Notes under the pieces: generated by a model
Databases searched by the model: none
What the model saw: the letters and a program-made list of their open reading frames with translations, nothing else
What the model was told of the DNA's origin: nothing
Position numbers and translations under genes: made by a program
Source: an uncultured bacterium
Lineage (GTDB): Bacteria > Bacteroidota > Bacteroidia > Chitinophagales > Chitinophagaceae
NCBI GenBank assembly: GCA_903826405.1
Contig: CAIKEH010000019.1
Location: 47,607-111,606, forward strand
Direction: 5' to 3'
DNA length: 64,000 nt
Part shown: positions 8,992 to 17,898 of the stretch, in pieces
Numbering within the stretch: position 1 is the first letter of the stretch
How the letters are laid out: every line of letters starts with the position of its first letter

Positions 8992-9037
8992 TGAATTTTT
9001 TTCAGTGCTGAATCCTGAGTCCTTTCGCTGGAACTGT

Positions 9038-10240
9038 TCATCCACGCTCCGTTCCCACCCGGGCCAGAAAGAAGACCACCAACATACATACTGTTGCTGA
9101 AATGCCGAATGCCCATGCCGGCCCAAGTACCATCCAGGCTGCTCCAGCCCACGAACTCGCCAACAAAGCTGCAATGCTCTGGAAACCGGTATAGGTCCCA
9201 ATGGCAGAACCTGTCTCATCCTTAGGAACAACATTGGATATCCATGCCTTTGCCACCCCTTCGGTGGCAGCAGCATAAAGTGCATATATCCCGAAAAGCA
9301 ATAGAAAATACCAGAAGCCACCTTCAAAGGCAAAACCAGCATAGGTCATGCAGAAAAATAGCAAGCCGGCGAGCATCACTTTTTTCATCCCGATCCTGTC
9401 CGCCAACTTACCCAAGGGGTAAGCCAATAATGCATAGGCGAGATTATAGAATATATATATGCCAATGACGACCGTGTCGCTATGGCCCGCCTCCCGAATC
9501 CGCAAAAGAAGTAAGAGGTCTGAACTATTGACCAATGCGAACACCAATAAACCCGCAACCAATTTTCGATAACTGCTGGTGGACGTCGACCAGTATCTGA
9601 ATCCTTGCAAAAATCCGAAAGCCTTTTTCCCGGTCTGCGGTGAGGATGGCTTTTCTTTAAGTAGCAGCGTAAGCAGAATCGCCGCTGCTCCGGGAATGAA
9701 GGCTATCAGGAAAAGCGGCCTGTAGTTGGCAGGAGCGAAATAGAGGTATATCAATGCCAGGCCAGGGCCAATGACGGCACCCAATGTATCCAAACTGCGA
9801 TGAAAACCGAAGACAGTCGCCTTATGCGCGGCATCAGTTTCCGCACTCAGCATGGCGTCGCGGGCTCCTGTACGCAACCCCTTTCCTACCCTATCTGTGG
9901 TTCTGGCTGCGAACACCCATCCAACGACCGATGAAAAGGCAAGCATCGGTTTGGACAAAGCACTCAACCCGTATCCATATCTCACGAATGGCAATCGCTT
10001 ACCGATATGATCCGACCACGCACCGAACCAAGCTTTACCCAAACCGGCAACTGCTTCTGCGATACCTTCCAGCATGCCAATGGCCAACACGGTGAATCCC
10101 ACTGAACGCAGGTAAACAGGCATCATGGGATATAACATCTCACTGGCCATGTCCGTGAACAGGCTGACCAGAGACAGTATCCAAATATTGCGCGTGAGTA
10201 TGCGCTGCGGGCCATTGAACTCTTTGACAACAGATGACAT
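9038..10240 (-). CDS. Major facilitator superfamily transporter
   Basis: A 400-residue polytopic inner-membrane protein with about twelve hydrophobic segments. The MFS signature between helices 2 and 3 is present as GAWSDHIGKRLPFV, and a second copy follows in the C-half as GKLADRIGMKKV. ARTTDRVGKGLRTGARDAML in the N-half suggests a drug or metabolite exporter of the kind common in Bacteroidota. The ATG at 10240 is chosen over a TTG four codons earlier. It converges on the amide-ligase cluster and could export its product, but it is equally well placed downstream of the metal cluster; the substrate is unknown. Confidence 0.85.
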   Translation of the reverse strand: MSSVVKEFNGPQRILTRNIWILSLVSLFTDMASEMLYPMMPVYLRSVGFTVLAIGMLEGIAEAVAGLGKAWFGAWSDHIGKRLPFVRYGYGLSALSKPMLAFSSVVGWVFAARTTDRVGKGLRTGARDAMLSAETDAAHKATVFGFHRSLDTLGAVIGPGLALIYLYFAPANYRPLFLIAFIPGAAAILLTLLLKEKPSSPQTGKKAFGFLQGFRYWSTSTSSYRKLVAGLLVFALVNSSDLLLLLRIREAGHSDTVVIGIYIFYNLAYALLAYPLGKLADRIGMKKVMLAGLLFFCMTYAGFAFEGGFWYFLLLFGIYALYAAATEGVAKAWISNVVPKDETGSAIGTYTGFQSIAALLASSWAGAAWMVLGPAWAFGISATVCMLVVFFLARVGTERG

Positions 10241-10348
10241 AAGGGTCACCAATATAGTGAATACAGCAGGATGAAGGAACTGAATATCAATTTAGGAACA
10301 AGAATCTCTTGACAGATCACGAAAGATCCGTAGACGCCAACCACGACC

Positions 10349-12916
10349 TCATTTGATCCGGAACCTGAATCCGGTGTATAGCATCCGACCATTGATAGGA
10401 CCCCAAACCATGGATGCATCGAACCAAGGTCCGAAAGGATCGTCCCCTGCAATGATGGGATCTTTCTGTTTGAAACCAGTCAGGTTCTCTCCGCCAACAT
10501 ACCATTCAAATGCTCCTGCCTTACCGAATTTCTTGCTGGCCTGGGCATTCATCAAGAAGTAAGAAGGCGATATACCTTCCCGCCGGTATGGAAGCGGATT
10601 CGACGAGGTAACAGGGATCCGTTTGGAACCATTCCAATTGAGGGTGTAATCAAATGTCCATCCACCCTTCGCATAAGCCAGATTCAGGAAACCACGGTTC
10701 TTTGATGTATACGGTCGATCCAAAAGCACTCCCCCGTAGGTAGACTTGACATCATAAAAACGATAGGCCATACGTACATCGAAATGGGGAAGAATGGTCG
10801 ACGAGAGCTCAACCTGGAAACTATTGGAAAAGGACTTCCCGGAAAGGTCATAGAAATCGACCTTCCTTGCATCCTCCATATCCACCACCACCTGACTGAC
10901 GAAATCGTTCCGGAAAAAATCCAGACCCAGGGTGAAGTTCCTGTTGCCTAATTTGAATTTCTGATCAAAGCTGATGCCTTTGTTCCAGGCCACCTCTGGT
11001 TTTAAACCATATGCCCCGGTGAACCCTTTCCCTAAAACGTTCCACACCCTGGAGCTGGCCATGATCCCCATGTTCTCCGCAAAAATGTTTGCCGTGCGCT
11101 GTCCCCTACCAGCACTGATCCGAAATGTCCCATCTTTCCAAGGCTCGTAGCGTAAATGTATACGGGGTGTCAGGAAAGCTCCGAATAAATTGTGCCAATC
11201 TCCACGCAAGCCTGCCACCATGCTGAAGGTTTTGGATGGCGTCCAAGTATACTCGCCAAATACACCAGGTACCGTTTCCGTCCGTTGCCATATACGGCCG
11301 ATGAACCTTTCATCATATCGGTCACTGACCATACTGAGGCCGACCCTGTATTTATGATTGGTGGATCCGATGATGGATTGATAGATCAGGTTGGCATAAA
11401 CATTATCCTGCTTAGCAGAATATGGATTCTGCCCGAAATAAGCATCCTGATCATGGTGGAATGAAGACAACTGAAGACCGATACTCTGGTACTGCTTGCC
11501 CGGAAATACATAACCCAGTTTGCTGAACCCTTCATAACGGCGGGTTCGGATACCGATACCATAACGATCCGTCCCGAACTTATCCCGGGATGGTTCAAAG
11601 TTGTTCTCTCCACCTGTTTTATCGTCCATCAGCACCTTTCCACCAACCTGGAACATCCATCCTTTCGCATCAGCATATGTCCATCGATTGATGGCACTGA
11701 ACAAGTTTCCCGTCGGCTGGTCCAGAAAACCATCCCCATTCTCATCCACTTTTCGGGAAAGCATATCGTCATGCAACATCAAGAGTGTCGACCAATGCTT
11801 GGCCACCTTTTGACTGAAATTGAGATTAACATCCGCCTTCCCGAATTCGTTGATATAGCCGTTCACGAATAATTTATCCGTCTTTTCTGGCTTCTTCAAT
11901 TCTACATTGATCTGACCCGCGATGCTTTCAAATCCATTCGCAACCGAACCTATGCCTTTGGTCAGTTGTATGGACTCTATCCATGGACCAGCGATGCTGT
12001 TCAACCCCATGGCAGTAGCCAGACCTCTTGGGCCGGGCAGATTCTCCACTGTGAGTTGAGTGTAACTGCCACTCAACCCAAGAAGCTGAATCTGCTTACT
12101 TCCCGTCAAGGCATCATTGAAGGATACGTCGACCGAAGGATTCGTCTCAAAACTCTCACTGAGATTGCAACAGGCCGCTTTGAACAATTCACGCTCTGTC
12201 ATGACCTGGGTTCTTACCGGCTCCAGTGTAGCAATATAATTAGACCGCATCCTTCCGTTTATCTTCACCTCCTTCAACTGGTGGCCTGAAGCCAGAACTA
12301 TACGCATCTCCTCACCTGTTCTTGCTGTGATCGTGTCTGGTTGATATCCAGTATAACTGATCACTAGGCGTTGGGTCGAAGGCTCAGATGCTATCAGGAA
12401 CACCCCATTGCTGTCGGAGAGAACTCCTTTGGGCGTACCCAGCCAGTTCACACTTGCACCATATAAGGGATGGAATCTTCCCTTGTCGTCGGACTCCATC
12501 ACCACTCCTTTGATCAGACCACTATTGATGCTCATGGGCGGGATCGACGAACTCACATCCTTGGCATGTACATTTCCTTTCCTGTACAAGCAGCACTCCG
12601 GGAGCGCCGCGTAGACCCCATCGTCGGCTTTAAAGAGTTGGGTGTCATGGCCAACGCCTGCGATCAGCTTCTGAATTTTTTCTGGATTCGTCCTGGAAGG
12701 AAGGTAACGGAGTGTCAATTCCTGAGTATTGGCATCCCAGAAAGCCTCGACCACGCCACGCACCTTTGCAGCTGTCTCAATACGGTCCTGGCATTGACCG
12801 CAATTGCCATGGACCATGAATTTGACCAAACTATCTCTTTCCGATGTCGTTTGACCAAATGCATGACCCATCGCCTGCATAAGCAGACATATGTACACTA
12901 AGCATGTTTTCGACAT
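10349..12916 (-). CDS. TonB-dependent receptor with N-terminal HMA domain (probable copper uptake)
   Basis: An 855-residue outer-membrane receptor. After a signal peptide (to about residue 21) comes a heavy-metal-associated domain with the metal pair in HGNCGQCQ (C39, C42), then LPECCLYRK (105-113), a carboxypeptidase-regulatory-like domain, a TonB plug (SKQIQLLGLSGSYTQLTVENLPGPRG) and a beta-barrel ending in FRFRIK. The barrel has the length of other TonB receptors; the HMA fusion is the unusual part. The HMA domain and the LPxCC motif recur in the Cys-rich protein 0.7 kb upstream, which points to a shared metal, most likely copper. First gene product downstream of the TlpA, HMA and HYC_CC_PP genes on the same strand. 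Confidence 0.85.
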   Translation of the reverse strand: MSKTCLVYICLLMQAMGHAFGQTTSERDSLVKFMVHGNCGQCQDRIETAAKVRGVVEAFWDANTQELTLRYLPSRTNPEKIQKLIAGVGHDTQLFKADDGVYAALPECCLYRKGNVHAKDVSSSIPPMSINSGLIKGVVMESDDKGRFHPLYGASVNWLGTPKGVLSDSNGVFLIASEPSTQRLVISYTGYQPDTITARTGEEMRIVLASGHQLKEVKINGRMRSNYIATLEPVRTQVMTERELFKAACCNLSESFETNPSVDVSFNDALTGSKQIQLLGLSGSYTQLTVENLPGPRGLATAMGLNSIAGPWIESIQLTKGIGSVANGFESIAGQINVELKKPEKTDKLFVNGYINEFGKADVNLNFSQKVAKHWSTLLMLHDDMLSRKVDENGDGFLDQPTGNLFSAINRWTYADAKGWMFQVGGKVLMDDKTGGENNFEPSRDKFGTDRYGIGIRTRRYEGFSKLGYVFPGKQYQSIGLQLSSFHHDQDAYFGQNPYSAKQDNVYANLIYQSIIGSTNHKYRVGLSMVSDRYDERFIGRIWQRTETVPGVFGEYTWTPSKTFSMVAGLRGDWHNLFGAFLTPRIHLRYEPWKDGTFRISAGRGQRTANIFAENMGIMASSRVWNVLGKGFTGAYGLKPEVAWNKGISFDQKFKLGNRNFTLGLDFFRNDFVSQVVVDMEDARKVDFYDLSGKSFSNSFQVELSSTILPHFDVRMAYRFYDVKSTYGGVLLDRPYTSKNRGFLNLAYAKGGWTFDYTLNWNGSKRIPVTSSNPLPYRREGISPSYFLMNAQASKKFGKAGAFEWYVGGENLTGFKQKDPIIAGDDPFGPWFDASMVWGPINGRMLYTGFRFRIK

Positions 12917-12986
12917 GATCTTTTGTTGAAGGATGATAAATGGACGAATCGCCCTTTCAACCTGTATTTGTAGGAATGACGGATGA

Positions 12987-13466
12987 TTATTTCAACAGAC
13001 GGCCAACCTCGTGATCGAGTTCACGGCCTTCTTTATTCACTGCCCTGACAACCCCATCCTTATCCAGCAGGAAAGATGCCGGTATGGCGTCCACCCCGTA
13101 GGTGATCGTGGAAGGTGCATACCAGCCTAGCTGGTCCACTACATGCACCCAAGTGAGGTTGTCGTTACGGATGGCTTTTTTCCAATCATCCTTGTTCTTA
13201 TCGATGGACACACTGAAGATCTCCAATCCTTGCTCGTGATACTTCTCATACAACTTGACCAGTGTCGGGTTATTGTGCCTACAGGGTCCGCACCAGCTGG
13301 CCCAGAAATCAAGCAGCACAACCTTTCCCTTGAATGAAGTCAATGAGATGGTCGAGTCCGAAAGTCCGGGCAAACTGATCTCCGGGGCGGACTGGCCCTT
13401 GCGTATCTGAGCCCTGCCACCATAGTTTGCAGCAAGGCACAGCGTTATTATGAGAAGGTATTTCAT
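12987..13466 (-). CDS. TlpA-family periplasmic thioredoxin
   Basis: A 159-residue exported disulfide oxidoreductase. The signal peptide runs to about GGRAQ (residue 20), followed by the AhpC/TSA-Redoxin fold with active site FWASWCGPC (C59, C62) and the cis-Pro region DAIPASFLLDKDG. TlpA proteins keep periplasmic cysteines reduced, which metal-binding partners need. The ATG at 13466 is chosen because an AAAGGA sequence lies nine bases before it; ATG at 13475 would sit directly on that site. It lies 70 bp before the HMA-TonB receptor and probably serves its Cys-rich neighbours. Confidence 0.88.
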   Translation of the reverse strand: MKYLLIITLCLAANYGGRAQIRKGQSAPEISLPGLSDSTISLTSFKGKVVLLDFWASWCGPCRHNNPTLVKLYEKYHEQGLEIFSVSIDKNKDDWKKAIRNDNLTWVHVVDQLGWYAPSTITYGVDAIPASFLLDKDGVVRAVNKEGRELDHEVGRLLK

Positions 13467-13621
13467 TTGCAACATTCCTTTTTCACAAAAAGGCTCCCGA
13501 ACCACTTGAGAAAAACGCTTATAGATCTCTTCAGTGTCATGATATTCCTATTCCATTCAGGTTAAATGGGGCCGGGACAAATAGACAAGCCATCTACCCC
13601 GACTCCTTTTGATGTTCATAT

Positions 13622-14173
13622 TCAGGATTTCTTGCAGCAACCCATTGCATCAGCCTTGGCGGTATGATTACCGGAGGAAGCAGCCTTGTCACAGGACTTT
13701 CCTGCACAGCAATCAACTTTGGCCGTGCTTTTACAGGAACCGCCGCAGCAACCGGTGTCCTTACAGGCTTTATCATCTTTCCCACAACCCTCCTTGTCAC
13801 AACACATGGCTACTTTTTCTTGAACTGATGCCTGCTTCCGGTCATATTGGCAACAAGAAGGAAGACTCTTATACGCATCATCGGTTGACTTCACATCTCT
13901 TGTATCGTAACCTGAACCAGCGACTGCCTGCTGTATGAGCAGGGCCGTTGTTTTGGATCCATCGTAGGAAATGCTGAGCATTTTAGATTTTTCGTCCCAG
14001 GTGGCAGAACTAGCACCTGCACCTTTCGCAGCACCTTCTATGGCCTTCTTGCACATGCCGCAATTGCCATGAACAGGAATAGACTCGCTGCTCGTTGCAG
14101 GCTGCTGAGCAAATGCATTGGCTGAAATGAAAATAATGGCAAAAAGGGAAATGATATGATTTATCGTTTTCAT
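13622..14173 (-). CDS. Exported Cys-rich HMA-domain protein
   Basis: A 183-residue periplasmic or surface protein. The signal peptide ends near NAFAQ (residue 23). An HMA domain follows with HGNCGMCKKAIEGA (C38, C41), ending in LPSCCQYDRK (104-113), the same motif as in the TonB receptor. The last 65 residues are packed with Cys (MCCDKEGCG, GCCGGSCK, DCCAGKSC, GCCKK), resembling a metallothionein-like tail. This argues for binding several soft metal ions. Probably works with the receptor as a periplasmic or surface metal chaperone. The LPxCC element appears to be an extension specific to this HMA subgroup. Confidence 0.8.
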   Translation of the reverse strand: MKTINHIISLFAIIFISANAFAQQPATSSESIPVHGNCGMCKKAIEGAAKGAGASSATWDEKSKMLSISYDGSKTTALLIQQAVAGSGYDTRDVKSTDDAYKSLPSCCQYDRKQASVQEKVAMCCDKEGCGKDDKACKDTGCCGGSCKSTAKVDCCAGKSCDKAASSGNHTAKADAMGCCKKS

Positions 14174-14250
14174 GATTATGTTTTTGAAAATAAATTAATT
14201 GGATCTTACCTCAAAAAAGGAAAGTTCGATAACTGAAAAACCAGTGAAAA

Positions 14251-14628
14251 TCAAACCCTGTATATGCAGAATAAAGACTGGAAGGAATGTCCAGATAAAG
14301 GTGGTGAGTGGTCGGCTGAGGAATGGATAGATCTCGAAAGCGCCAAAGTCTGAGGGACATCGGCCGTATAGCTCGGTATGGACACTGCTACTTTGGGAAT
14401 AGCCACAAAAGAAGATGTGGTGTTCTGGTTGTCCTGGATCTTCAGGATTTTCACCTCATCCTTGCAACAACCGCTGTTATCCATACCGCAGTTGCTGCAC
14501 TTCTTGCTGTCATGGGTCAGCAGACCGAGAGAAGCCAGTTTACCCATGCAATAATGGACGTTCACCGTCACCCCGCTGGAGATCAGCAGGTAAAAGGTGG
14601 CCAATATGAGCAATGCATATCTTTTCAT
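14251..14628 (-). CDS. HYC_CC_PP-type small exported protein
   Basis: A 125-residue protein with an N-terminal hydrophobic segment (YALLILATFYLLISSGVTV) and the pattern that gives the Bacteroidota HYC_CC_PP group its name: VHYC at 24-27, then CSNC, SGCCKDE (CC at 54-55), and a C-terminal HSPPLSG. The function of the group is unknown; members usually lie next to copper or heavy-metal TonB receptors and HMA proteins, as here. The ATG at 14628 is chosen because the promoter in front of it (14637-14666) would exclude the upstream codons at 14664. First gene of the metal cluster. Confidence 0.75.
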   Translation of the reverse strand: MKRYALLILATFYLLISSGVTVNVHYCMGKLASLGLLTHDSKKCSNCGMDNSGCCKDEVKILKIQDNQNTTSSFVAIPKVAVSIPSYTADVPQTLALSRSIHSSADHSPPLSGHSFQSLFCIYRV

Positions 14629-14636
14629 GGATTGTA

Positions 14637-14666
14637 CAAAGGTATAACGAGATGGGCTTTCCACAA
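14637..14666 (-). promoter_or_regulatory. Promoter of the HYC_CC_PP gene / metal cluster
   Basis: TTG at 14664-14666, a 19 bp spacer and TACCTTTG at 14637-14644 match the Bacteroidota consensus. The -7 box ends eight bases before the ATG, so the message is nearly leaderless. I do not see a metal-regulator palindrome here. Confidence 0.6.
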
Positions 14667-14835
14667 GTATGGAAATGTTAAATCATCTGACGAAAAGGTT
14701 CCACCTCCACAATGGGCCTTAACACCAAAAACGATGAAACAAGCTGATTAAAAAGGGATTACATCAAACTGCCTCGAACTCCCGGAGAAAAAACTTCGTT
14801 TTCTGCTCATTGATCAGGCTGCAGACCGAACGTGA

Positions 14836-16881
14836 TCAGTTCACGAAACCCCAGAAAACCCCCAGGCGGAATACCATGCCCGGATATGGATAAAGTGGCG
14901 CTCCATGGTTGACATCCTTGAACCCAAAACCATATTTGAAGGTCAGGGAATTGAGGTTCTCCAAACGAACATAGGACGTGAAGCTTCTGATCCTGAAATT
15001 CACATAGGCCGCGATATCCGGACGAATGATCAAAGTTTCGTTGTTCTGGTAGAAGAATTGTCCGGTCACCGGTGAATAATCATCCCCTTTGTACGGGGTA
15101 TAATATCGAGTGTCAACTCCTGTGGACAGCACCAGATTGGTGAAGAGTTTCCCTTCAAAAGCGAAGCGGTTTCGCGTATACATCAAAGGCAGGTGTATCG
15201 GAGCATTTCCCGCAGTGAGTTGTAAATACAGATCCGAATACCATCTCCAGTTTCTGGCCACCCGAAAAGTCTTGTTCACTCCGAGCCTCAACAGGTTGAA
15301 CAAGCCCGTTTCCTGATACACTTTATTGAAATCCCTGAAGTAAGTGTAATTAGCCGTGAGATAATAATGACCACTCAATTTCAGTTGGAGAGCCGGGATG
15401 TCTAGTAATCCGGAGAGGTGTGTGACATTCTCCTTTTTGAGATCCGCAACTCCGATTACCGGGAAACTGGAAGCTCCGCTGTATATATAGGAAGGCGTTC
15501 GGTTGACATTCTCGAAACCCAATTCCAGATATCCCAGTTTTTTACTGAGAAGGGTCCTCAAGGTGGCCAGAGCACGGTAGTTCCCGGCGTAATTTCCCAA
15601 AGTCCAGAATTCACCATAGAGTTCCATATCCCATCTCTTGTCTCGCGTCCGGTTTCGATATTCACCATGAAGGAACAGATTGCTTGAACGGGATTTAATT
15701 GTCTGTGCGGGACCGGAAAAATCATTTGCCAGGTTCCTTACTTGTAGCATTTGAAGACTTGCCCCAACCTTGATGAACTGTAGCGGATTCCGTGCGAAGG
15801 GGAATTGGATAATGGAAAAATCATTGGTCAATTCCCTCCAACTATCATGCACATCCACTGTATCGGAAGAACCGGAAATGCCGTAATGCTCGAGATAGTA
15901 TGCCCTGTCCCTTTTCCCCTGTATGTCGAGATAGAGGAAATCGTTCGATCCATAACGAATGGTATGCTCTAGACGCAGTCGGGGGATGAAGTAGCGATGA
16001 ACGGACGAATCGGTCACTACGGAATCTTTTTGTCCGAAATCATATTGTTGCCGAAGCAGGAATTGGGATTCCTGATAGCTACTCCCCGTATACAATTTCA
16101 CATTGAAAAAATTCCGGGTACTGAATACGCTGTCCGAAAGTTTTGTGGGGATGTTGAACCGGTCATTGAATGCCGTGTTGGGATTCACCAGGAAAGAATC
16201 GTTCCGTATACCTCCATTTTCGGAGGACTGGAGCGAATTGCTCATGGCTACAAAGAAGAGATTGTATCTCTCGTCCTTCGAAGTATACTGCGTCGAAAAT
16301 CGTAGATTCTTGTGGTTGGCATTCTGCGAATTGAAATAACCGGGGGAGTTCACCAGCCTGTATTCGAAAACAAAGTTCCAGTTGGGTCTGATATTCTGGG
16401 TGTGCAGCACATTTATCTGCTGCTCCGATTTGGAGCCTACCAGATATCCGAGCTCGGTGTATGGCTTTGTAGTGGTCATGAACCGGGCATCTTCCAAACG
16501 AAAAGCGTACAAGTCGAATGCATGGAAACCGGGATCCCATCCGGGTTTTAAAACCGGGGAATAAAGAAGATTCCTGGCCGCATTCCCATTATTACCGAGG
16601 GTGATGTGATCAGTTTTCATCGGAACCTTACGATAAAAATCAGATATCGAGGAGTCGAAACCACTGTACTTTGCCGTATCGAGATACCGGAAGCGAACCG
16701 TTACCGAGTCGTCCGCGAAATTCCTTTTTTCGAATTTGATGGAATCGTTCCCTCCCTTTGAACCGGCTCCGCCCATACCCCCACCCAACCGAGGCATTCC
16801 CCGCATCGGCAACTGTGCATGAAGCGCTGCAGGCTGCAAGAGAGCAAAGATCAACGATATGTGTAAGAAAATGTATCGCAC
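14836..16881 (-). CDS. Putative porin (Porin_10/DUF4289-like outer-membrane barrel)
   Basis: A 681-residue outer-membrane protein. The signal peptide ends at ALHAQ, then a Gly/Met-rich linker (RGMPRLGGGMGGAGSKGG), then a long beta-barrel with the family landmarks TKPYTELGYLVGSKSEQQ, SQNANHKNLRFSTQYTSKDERYN and a C-terminal FRLGVFWGF. Typical length for the Bacteroidota putative porin family, whose substrates are mostly unknown. The start codon is GTG. It lies 44 bp after purine nucleoside phosphorylase on the same strand and may be co-transcribed with it. Confidence 0.85.
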   Translation of the reverse strand: MRYIFLHISLIFALLQPAALHAQLPMRGMPRLGGGMGGAGSKGGNDSIKFEKRNFADDSVTVRFRYLDTAKYSGFDSSISDFYRKVPMKTDHITLGNNGNAARNLLYSPVLKPGWDPGFHAFDLYAFRLEDARFMTTTKPYTELGYLVGSKSEQQINVLHTQNIRPNWNFVFEYRLVNSPGYFNSQNANHKNLRFSTQYTSKDERYNLFFVAMSNSLQSSENGGIRNDSFLVNPNTAFNDRFNIPTKLSDSVFSTRNFFNVKLYTGSSYQESQFLLRQQYDFGQKDSVVTDSSVHRYFIPRLRLEHTIRYGSNDFLYLDIQGKRDRAYYLEHYGISGSSDTVDVHDSWRELTNDFSIIQFPFARNPLQFIKVGASLQMLQVRNLANDFSGPAQTIKSRSSNLFLHGEYRNRTRDKRWDMELYGEFWTLGNYAGNYRALATLRTLLSKKLGYLELGFENVNRTPSYIYSGASSFPVIGVADLKKENVTHLSGLLDIPALQLKLSGHYYLTANYTYFRDFNKVYQETGLFNLLRLGVNKTFRVARNWRWYSDLYLQLTAGNAPIHLPLMYTRNRFAFEGKLFTNLVLSTGVDTRYYTPYKGDDYSPVTGQFFYQNNETLIIRPDIAAYVNFRIRSFTSYVRLENLNSLTFKYGFGFKDVNHGAPLYPYPGMVFRLGVFWGFVN

Positions 16882-16925
16882 GGATGATCGGTAACTGTTG
16901 GATGATTTTTTACGGCATTAAAGAT

Positions 16926-17744
16926 TCAGATTTCGGAAAGCAGTCCGGACAACAAAGCCGACAACTTCGGCGAAGTGGCATTTGCGATCTCCAGCACTTC
17001 TTCATGCGTGATCCGGTTAGCTTCATCACGTATGCCTAGGTCCGTGATCACACTCATCGCAAAAACGCGAAGCCCCATATGGCAGGCAATGATCACTTCA
17101 GGCACGGTACTCATCCCCACAGCATCCGCTCCAACCAGTTTGATCATTCGGTATTCTGCGCGGGTTTCATATGAAGGCCCGGTTACTGAGAAATAAACTC
17201 CTTCGTGGATATCGATCCCCAGAGTGGAAGCTACTTTCCTGGCCGCCCCGATCAAAGATTTGTCATAAGGTTCACTCATGTCTGTGAAACGGGGGCCGAA
17301 CAAAGGTTCATTTGGACCGATGAGCGGATTGATGCTGGAAAAGCCAATATGGTCGTTGATGATCATCAGATCCCCTACCCGGAAAGAAGGGTTTACCCCA
17401 CCGGCGGCATTCGAAATGCAAAGAGTGTGAATACCCAGGAACTTCATCACCCTGATGGGAAACACGACCTCACCGATCGGATGACCTTCGTAAAAATGGA
17501 AACGGCCAACCATGACCACGAGATGCTTACCAGCCAGGCTGCCGAAAATTAGTTTTCCGCTATGCCCATCCACCGTGGAAACTGGAAAATGGGGGATCTC
17601 TGAATAAGGAACGGAGGTTTCCACATCCATGCTCTTGATGAAATCCCCAAGACCGCTTCCCAAAATGATCCCGATCTCGGGCTTTCGGGTAATGCTACCA
17701 TCAAGAAAACGCACTGCTTCCCGAACCTTTTCTACAACATCCAT
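16926..17744 (-). CDS. punA: Purine-nucleoside phosphorylase (trimeric type)
   Basis: Cleaves purine nucleosides with phosphate to base and ribose-1-phosphate in purine salvage. The 272-residue protein carries all landmarks of the trimeric family: ILGSGLGDF for phosphate, TVDGHSGKL, GRFHFYEGH, SNAAGGVNPSFRVGDLMIINDHI, GPSYETRAEYRM and VGMSTVPEVI. Full length. The ATG at 17744 follows a TATCTTTG box. Co-directional with the putative porin; an outer-membrane nucleoside uptake link is possible but not shown. Confidence 0.95.
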   Translation of the reverse strand: MDVVEKVREAVRFLDGSITRKPEIGIILGSGLGDFIKSMDVETSVPYSEIPHFPVSTVDGHSGKLIFGSLAGKHLVVMVGRFHFYEGHPIGEVVFPIRVMKFLGIHTLCISNAAGGVNPSFRVGDLMIINDHIGFSSINPLIGPNEPLFGPRFTDMSEPYDKSLIGAARKVASTLGIDIHEGVYFSVTGPSYETRAEYRMIKLVGADAVGMSTVPEVIIACHMGLRVFAMSVITDLGIRDEANRITHEEVLEIANATSPKLSALLSGLLSEI

Positions 17745-17761
17745 AGACGTGTATTAGAGCG

Positions 17762-17769
17762 CAAAGATA
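17762..17769 (-). promoter_or_regulatory. Candidate -7 box for punA (TATCTTTG)
   Basis: An exact TAnnTTTG match 17 bp before the punA ATG. The -33 region is weak. Confidence 0.4.
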
Positions 17770-17898
17770 AAGGTTTGAGCCGAAGCGCCCGAAAGCCATA
17801 GAAGGCTATACCATCGATAGATTCTCCTCGAATCATGTCATCAGAGTGGAATGATTTTAGACGCCTTTTTTCAATATCTTCGCGAAAATTCCAGTCAA

